Below are positions 58,821 to 64,000 of a DNA stretch of 64,000 nucleotides, piece by piece. Where the stretch lies: assembly GCA_025774805.1 (NCBI GenBank), contig JALGZR010000014.1:54609-118608 (forward strand), read 5' to 3'. Origin of the DNA: a bacterium. Lineage in GTDB: Bacteria; ARS69. Below the pieces are notes generated by a model that worked only from the letters and a program-made list of their open reading frames with translations, was not told where the DNA came from and did no database searches. Every line of letters starts with the position of its first letter. Positions within the stretch are counted from its first letter, which is position 1. The position numbers and the translations under genes were made by a program.

Positions 58821-59932
58821 CCCTCCGCGCCGGGGAGAGTTGCGGCCTCACCTCCTTCCCCGTCGAAGACGATGCCCCCGCCGATCACGATGTCCTCCTC
58901 GTAGAACACGGCCGACTGGCCGGGAGTGATCGCCCGCTGCGGCGTACGGAACTCGACCCTTGCCCGATCCGGACCGACACGCGACACCGTCGCAGGCGCG
59001 GCCGGGTGGCGGGAGCGGAGCTGGACGTCGACCTCGAGTGAGGATGGGTCCTCCCCGTTCGACGGCCAGATCACGTCCCGCAGCTCCGCTTCGGAACGGT
59101 GCAGATCCTCGGAGGTCCCCACGACGACCCGGTTTCTCGCGACGTCCACGGCCACGACGAAGACGCGCTCGCCCAGGGCCACTCCGAGGCCCCGCCGCTG
59201 TCCGATCGTGTAACGCGCGACGCCGAGATGGGTTCCCACGCGGCGTCCGTCCCGGGTCACGATCTCTCCCGGCTCGAGGGCGGCGTTCCGGGCCCCCTCC
59301 GTTCGCCGTTCCAGGTAGGTCCCGTAGTCGCCGTCCGGAACGAAGCAGATCTCCTGGCTTTCCGGTCGTCCGGCCGTCGTGAGCCCCCGGTCCGCCGCGA
59401 GCCCGCGCACCTCGTCCTTCGTGTGCTCCCCGATCGGTAGGAGGAGGTTCGAGCGCGCCGAGGGGGGAACGGCCCAGAGCACGTAACTCTGGTCCTTGTC
59501 CCGGTCGAGTGCTCGGCGAAACCGCGGCACCCGGCCCGTGAAGTCGACCCGGGCGTAGTGACCGGTCGCGAACCGCTCACAGCCGAAGGCCCGGGCCCTC
59601 TCCTGGAGTCCGGGGAAGCGGACGCGGGCGTTGCATTCCACGCACGGGTTCGGAGTGCGCCCCGCGAGGTAGTCGGACACGAACGGACGGATCACGTGAC
59701 TCTCGAACGGTCGCTCGAAGTCGACGACGTAGTGCGGGATGTCGAGCGAGCGCGCCACGTCCCGCGCCGCCTCGATCGACGCGAGGGAACAGCAGGATCT
59801 CCCCGCGCCCTCGTCGGCGCCGTAGCACCAGTTCTTCATGGTGAGCCCGACGAGCTCGCGCCCCTCCTCGTGGAGGAGAAGGGCGGCAACCGAGCTGTCG
59901 ACGCCCCCCGACAGCGCGACAAGGACCCGCAC
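58817..59932 (-). CDS. mnmA: tRNA-specific 2-thiouridylase MnmA
   Basis: RVLVALSGGVDSSVAALLLHEEGRELVGLTMKNW; GRTPNPCVECNARVRFPGLQERA; FATGHYARVDF; DKDQSYVLWAVP; ESQEICFVPDGDYGTYLE; YTIGQRRGLGVALGERVFVV. Confidence 0.97.
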   Translation of the reverse strand: MRVLVALSGGVDSSVAALLLHEEGRELVGLTMKNWCYGADEGAGRSCCSLASIEAARDVARSLDIPHYVVDFERPFESHVIRPFVSDYLAGRTPNPCVECNARVRFPGLQERARAFGCERFATGHYARVDFTGRVPRFRRALDRDKDQSYVLWAVPPSARSNLLLPIGEHTKDEVRGLAADRGLTTAGRPESQEICFVPDGDYGTYLERRTEGARNAALEPGEIVTRDGRRVGTHLGVARYTIGQRRGLGVALGERVFVVAVDVARNRVVVGTSEDLHRSEAELRDVIWPSNGEDPSSLEVDVQLRSRHPAAPATVSRVGPDRARVEFRTPQRAITPGQSAVFYEEDIVIGGGIVFDGEGGEAATLPGAEG

Positions 59933-59969
59933 GGCCCGCCTCCCGCCGCTAGCCCGCGGATTCGGGCCT

Positions 59970-60147
59970 AGCCCGCATTTCCCACCAGGCTCGTTGCGAG
60001 GCTGCGGATCGTCGTGTCCGGCGAGGAGAGGGGGGGCTTTCGCCCGAGGCGGGGCCGCAGCCCCGTCGCAGGACGGAAGTGCCGCAGCGACGAAGCCAGG
60101 CGCGGCTTTGCCGCCGCCGCAGCAGAGACCGGTGAGATATGCGGGCC
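59970..60147 (+). repeat. Dispersed intergenic repeat, full copy C (178 bp)
   Basis: AGCCCGCATTTCCCACCAGGCTCGTTGCGAGGCTGCGGATCGTCGTG...GAAGCCAGGCGCGGCTTTGCCGCCGCCGCAGCAGAGACCGGTGAGATATGCGGGCC. Confidence 0.9.
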
Positions 60148-60155
60148 AGGGGTCG

Positions 60156-61088
60156 TCAACGAATCCCCTTGAGGAAGTGGTAGAACTCCCCGTCGGTCGA
60201 TAGAACCAACGTCTCGTCGGATCCGATGGTGGCGCGGTAGGACTCGAGCGTCTGGAGGAACGAGTAGAACTCGGGATCCTTCCCGAAGGCGTCGGCGTAG
60301 ATCTTCGTCGCGGTGGCGTCGGCCTCGCCGCGGATCTCCTGCGCGCGGCGGTACGCCTCGGACCGGATCCGCTTGAGCTCTTTCTCCTTCGTTCCCAGGA
60401 TCTCGGCGCTCCGGCCCTGGCCTTCCGACCGGAGCTTGTCCCGGATCTTCTGCCGTTCCGAGATCATCCGGTCGTACACCGATCGCCGGACCTCCTCGAC
60501 GTAGTTGAGCCGCTTGAACCGCACGTCCACGAGGTCGATGCCGAACTCCTGGGTCTTCTCCGAGGCGCGCGTCAGGATCTCGCTCACGATCGCCTCGCGG
60601 CCGATTCCGATGCTCTCGGGGGGCGCCGACTCCTGGGCGTAGATCTCGTCCGGAATGTTGAAATCCCGGTTCCGGGATCGCACGACCTCGATGAGCTCGA
60701 CGTTCGCGACCGCCTTGCGGGTCTCGCCGTCGAGGATGTCGTCGAGACGGGTCTGGGCCCCGCGCTCGTCGCGCACCCGCTGGAAGAAGAGAAGCGGATC
60801 GGCGATGCGCCACCGCGCGAACGTGTCGACCCAGATGAAGCGCTTGTCGAGAGTGGGCATCTGGTTCGCGTCGCCGTCCCAGGCGAGCCACCGCTTCTCG
60901 AAGAGGTTGACCTTCTGGATGAAGGGGATCTTGAACTTGAGTCCGGCGATCACGATCGGATCCCCGACCGGCTTCCCGAACTGGGTGATGATGACCTGCT
61001 TGTCCTCCCGGACCACGTATAAGCTGTTCGCCGCCACCACCGCGACGACGAAGAGGACGATAAGCCCGGCACCGATCGAGCGGTTCAT
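60156..61088 (-). CDS. hflC: HflC (SPFH/band-7 membrane protease regulator)
   Basis: LFVVAVVAANSLYVVREDKQVIITQFGKPVGDPIVIAGLKFKIPFIQKVNLFEKRWLAWDGDANQMPTLDKRFIWVDTFARWRIADPLLFFQRV. Confidence 0.95.
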   Translation of the reverse strand: MNRSIGAGLIVLFVVAVVAANSLYVVREDKQVIITQFGKPVGDPIVIAGLKFKIPFIQKVNLFEKRWLAWDGDANQMPTLDKRFIWVDTFARWRIADPLLFFQRVRDERGAQTRLDDILDGETRKAVANVELIEVVRSRNRDFNIPDEIYAQESAPPESIGIGREAIVSEILTRASEKTQEFGIDLVDVRFKRLNYVEEVRRSVYDRMISERQKIRDKLRSEGQGRSAEILGTKEKELKRIRSEAYRRAQEIRGEADATATKIYADAFGKDPEFYSFLQTLESYRATIGSDETLVLSTDGEFYHFLKGIR

Positions 61089-62110
61089 TCTGCCTTCCCC
61101 TTCCCCGTCGCGCCCACGTCGAGAAGGGGAAGCAGCCCCTTCACCGCATCGTCGACGATCACGGTCTTCCCTACCCGGGGAAGCACCTCGGCCATGGTCT
61201 CCAGGTAGTACCGTCGGCGCGTGACCTCCGGCGCCTTGCGGTACTCGTCATAGAGGGCCACGAAGCGTGACGCCTCGCCCTTGCTCCGGTTCACGCGGTT
61301 GATCGCGTACCCCCGGGCCGCCTCGATGGTGGCGTTTGCCTCACCCTCCGCCCTCGGAATCTCCCGGTTGAGCTCGGCCCGGGCCTGATTGATCAACGTC
61401 TCCCGTTCCTGCTCGGCCTGGTTCACCTCGTTGAACGATGGTTTGACCGGGTCGGGCGGATTCACGTCCTGCAGAGCGACGATCTGCACGTCGATTCCCA
61501 GGTTGTACTGGCGGCAGAGCGACTGCAGCATGGTCACAGCTTCGTCTTCGGCCTCCTGGCGTCCCGCCGTGAGTACCTCGTCGACCGACCGGTCACCGAT
61601 CACGGAGCGCATGACCGCCTCGGAGATGTCCCGAAAAGTCTCCTGTGCGTTGCGCACCTGGAAGAGATAGGCGACCGGATCGACGACCTTGTACTGAACG
61701 ATCCACTCGACGTCGGCGATGTTGAGGTCGCCCGTGAGCATCAGGGCCTCGGCGAGCGTGCGCGCGCTGCGCTCGTACTGGGTCCGCTGCCCGATCTTCT
61801 GGGTCCGGAAGCCGAACTCCATCTTCAGCTGACGCTGGACCGGGACCTTCTGCACCGACTCGATTCCGAACGGCAACCGAACGTGGAGCCCGGGTTCGGT
61901 GGTTCGGATGTACCGGCCGAAACGCAGTACCACGCCGACCTCTTCCGGATCCACGGTGTAGAAGGAGCTCTGCAACGCGAACAGGAGGATCAGGACGACC
62001 AGGATCGGCAGAACGGGGATCCGGGGCGCGGGTCGGGAGCCCCGGGTCCGGAAGACGTTTCGGAGGAAATCCTCCACGTTCTCGCGATCAGGGGAACTCA
62101 TCGGTTTCAC
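61085..62110 (-). CDS. hflK: HflK (SPFH/band-7 membrane protease regulator)
   Basis: ALQSSFYTVDPEEVGVVLRFGRYIRTTEPGLHVRLPFGIESVQKVPVQRQLKMEFGFRT; LMLTGDLNIADVEWIVQYKVVDPVAYLFQVRN; VQIVALQDVNPPDPVKPSFNEVNQAEQERE. Confidence 0.95.
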   Translation of the reverse strand: MKPMSSPDRENVEDFLRNVFRTRGSRPAPRIPVLPILVVLILLFALQSSFYTVDPEEVGVVLRFGRYIRTTEPGLHVRLPFGIESVQKVPVQRQLKMEFGFRTQKIGQRTQYERSARTLAEALMLTGDLNIADVEWIVQYKVVDPVAYLFQVRNAQETFRDISEAVMRSVIGDRSVDEVLTAGRQEAEDEAVTMLQSLCRQYNLGIDVQIVALQDVNPPDPVKPSFNEVNQAEQERETLINQARAELNREIPRAEGEANATIEAARGYAINRVNRSKGEASRFVALYDEYRKAPEVTRRRYYLETMAEVLPRVGKTVIVDDAVKGLLPLLDVGATGKGKAE

Positions 62111-62245
62111 CTCGTCGGAGGTACGCCCTCCGGTTCCCGGGTCCGGACTCCGAAGGGCAGGATCAGGTCACGCGGTCGGTTCGGGTTCCGCCTCGGCGAG
62201 CCCCGATCGGGCTCCGTCGGGGGGTCGGTTACCGCGAGGCGAAGG

Positions 62246-62267
62246 CCCCGGTGAGAAGTGCAGGCTA
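62246..62267 (+). repeat. Solo right end of the dispersed repeat, supplying the stop codon of the TPR CDS
   Basis: CCCCGGTGAGAAGTGCAGGCTA vs GCCTGGTGAGATATGAAGGCTA (copy B right end). Confidence 0.65.
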
Positions 62268-63437
62268 GCCGCCGTACTCCGCCTTCTTGCGTTTCAGCTC
62301 TTCGATCTTGATCAACTGATCCTGGCGTTCCATCTGCTTGCCGGCGTATTCGGTGAATCGCGCATCGCGGCAGTCGCGCGCTTTCTTGAACTCTCGTTTC
62401 GCGCGTTTGTAATTGGGAATCCCTCCGAGCTTCTCGTACGCGCGCCCCAGGACACAGAGACCGTGCGCGGGGCACTCCTCGTCGATCTTCTGTCCCTCTT
62501 TCACGACCTCGATGGTCTCCCGGTAGCGTCCCACGTCGTTCAGCAGCTCTCCGAGCCGGTAGTAGTAGCCGGGGGTGTCCGGCTTCTGCTTGATGAGGTC
62601 TCGATAGAGGCGGATGGCCAGATCGATCTGGGAAGTCTCCTCGTAGCACGACGCCAGTCCCCGGATCGCCGAGAGATTCTCGGGATCGGAGTCGATGACC
62701 CGCCGGTAGTGCGGAATGGCTTTCTCGAAAGCGCCCGCCCATTTGTATGCGTACGCGAGCCGCCCCGAGGCCCAGAGGATCCATTCGCCGTCCTTGCCGT
62801 GGTCCGGCATCGCGAGGATGCCCTCGTACATGGCGATCGCCTCGGGATAGAGATTCCGCTCCCAGAAGAGCCGGGCGAGGTTCTCGTACGCGACCGCGTC
62901 CGCAGGATTCAGCTCGAGCGCGCGACGAAACGCCTCGATGCCCTCGATCGCGTAGCCGCCCGCGAGATAAGCCTTCCCCAGGTTCGTGAACGCGTTGGGA
63001 TCGTCCGGGCAGAGCTCGAGGGCCTTCTCGTACCGCACGACCGCCTGATCGGCCATGTCCTGCCGGAGGTAGGCGAACCCCAGGCTCGCGTGGGAGTTGC
63101 AGTCGTCCGGTCTCAGCTCGACATACCGCTGATAGATCCGGGTCGCCCTCGCGAAGTCCTTCGTCTCGATGAGGGCATAGCCGAGGCGCGGGTAGATGTC
63201 GGGATTCCCGGGGTCCATGTTCAGCGCCTTCTCGTACGCCTCGACCGCCTTCTGCGGGAGTCCACTGTTCCGGTACTGATCCCCGAGAAAGAGCTGCTCC
63301 TTGACCAGGTCGTCACTCGACGTCTGTTCGGGCGTGACCTCCGTCGTCGAGGGCGGCGGAGGCGTGCAGCCACCCGCGAGGAGGAGCGCCGCGGCGAGCG
63401 CGACCCACTTCCCCCGGGGATGTCTGCTCCAGACCAT
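62265..63437 (-). CDS. TPR-repeat lipoprotein
   Basis: MVWSRHPRGKWVALAAALLLAGGCTPPPP lipobox; successive TPR units such as AVVRYEKALELCPDDPNAFTNLGKAYLAGGYAIEGIEAFRRALELNPADAVAYENLARLFW. Confidence 0.9.
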   Translation of the reverse strand: MVWSRHPRGKWVALAAALLLAGGCTPPPPSTTEVTPEQTSSDDLVKEQLFLGDQYRNSGLPQKAVEAYEKALNMDPGNPDIYPRLGYALIETKDFARATRIYQRYVELRPDDCNSHASLGFAYLRQDMADQAVVRYEKALELCPDDPNAFTNLGKAYLAGGYAIEGIEAFRRALELNPADAVAYENLARLFWERNLYPEAIAMYEGILAMPDHGKDGEWILWASGRLAYAYKWAGAFEKAIPHYRRVIDSDPENLSAIRGLASCYEETSQIDLAIRLYRDLIKQKPDTPGYYYRLGELLNDVGRYRETIEVVKEGQKIDEECPAHGLCVLGRAYEKLGGIPNYKRAKREFKKARDCRDARFTEYAGKQMERQDQLIKIEELKRKKAEYGG

Positions 63438-63612
63438 CCTTTGTTTCCTCCGATGGGCGATCGTTGGGGTCGGGGGCCGTTCCCGTTCCGTTTCCCCGTC
63501 CGGCGACCGGGGAGGGGAAGGCAAGGCAGTCCAGCGTGAACCACCATGTCCGACGCCCGGGATGATGTCAAGAACGCCCCCCGACGGGGCGGAAGGGCGC
63601 GTCGTCTCCGGG

Positions 63613-64000
63613 TTAGGCCCCGCCCTCTTCTTCCTCTTTCCCGGTGGGACCGTCCCCGGTTCGGCCCTGCATCTGCTTCTCCAGCAGAGGCCGGATGCGC
63701 TCCAAGTTCTCTTCGGCGAGGGTCCGAGCCGGCCCTTCCTTTCCGCTCTCGAGCACCCGCTTCCACTCGACCTCCGCCTCCGCGAACAGGTTCGCATCGG
63801 CGAAGAGCACTCCCATGTTGAAGTGAGCGTCCGCGTTGTCCGGATCGAGCTGCAGCGCTTTGGCGAGGGCCTGTTTCGCCTCGAAGGTCCGTTTGAAATG
63901 GAAGTACTGAAGCGACCCGTAGTTGATGAGCGGAATCGGATCGTCGGGAGCGAGGGCGATCGCTTTCTCGTACGCGGCCAGTGCCTCCTCGTTCCGTTTC
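63613..64000 (-). CDS. TPR-repeat protein, partial (runs off right edge)
   Basis: Translation from the edge: RNEEALAAYEKAIALAPDDPIPLINYGSLQYFHFKRTFEAKQALAKALQLDPDNADAHFNMGVLFADANLFAEAEVEWKRVLESGKEGPARTLAEENLERIRPLLEKQMQ. Confidence 0.85.
   Translation of the reverse strand, partial: KRNEEALAAYEKAIALAPDDPIPLINYGSLQYFHFKRTFEAKQALAKALQLDPDNADAHFNMGVLFADANLFAEAEVEWKRVLESGKEGPARTLAEENLERIRPLLEKQMQGRTGDGPTGKEEEEGGA

Overview
64-kb high-GC chromosomal segment from a diderm bacterium. It is almost entirely minus-strand and gene-dense, with many 4-nt stop/start overlaps (ATGA/GTGA/TTGA). No rRNA, CRISPR array, prophage or transposase gene was seen. Content from left to right: GAF-domain protein (partial), ftsY, smc, a degenerate BY-kinase/ParA-like protein joined through a TM helix to a SPOR domain, selA, two periplasmic-binding-protein-like lipoproteins around an SNF-family transporter, DUF151 nuclease, PpiC/SurA-type PPIase, the rplI-DUF2232-rpsR-ssb-rpsF operon, hppA, pth, rplY, prs, tRNA-Gln, spoVG, ispE, UbiA-type prenyltransferase, udk, a surface-polysaccharide locus (about 26-42 kb: sugar-phosphate transferase, gmhA-like, several glycosyltransferases, Wzt/Wzm-type ABC exporter, rmlD/rmlA, CpsB-type phosphatase), alaS, recX, recA, thpR, cinA, pgpA, pgsA, recR, ybaB, dnaX, SRP RNA, tRNAs (Ala, four Ser, Arg), tadA, a TPR/glycosyltransferase membrane protein, an AP-superfamily enzyme, a beta-helix protein, mnmA, hflC/hflK and TPR proteins. 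The most unusual signal is a dispersed intergenic repeat family. It has three full copies (178, 204 and 178 bp; the 204-bp copy is the 178-bp form plus an exact 26-bp tandem duplication) with about 22-bp terminal inverted repeats, plus at least four solo or fused ends. Their CTAG-containing termini lie on or next to gene stop/start codons and promoters. Other points of interest are a structured palindromic 3' extension of prs, a poly-C frameshift in a glycosyltransferase, a methyltransferase-GT2-GT4 fusion, and extended r-proteins bL9 and bS6. All product calls were made by reading sequence only; no searches were run.
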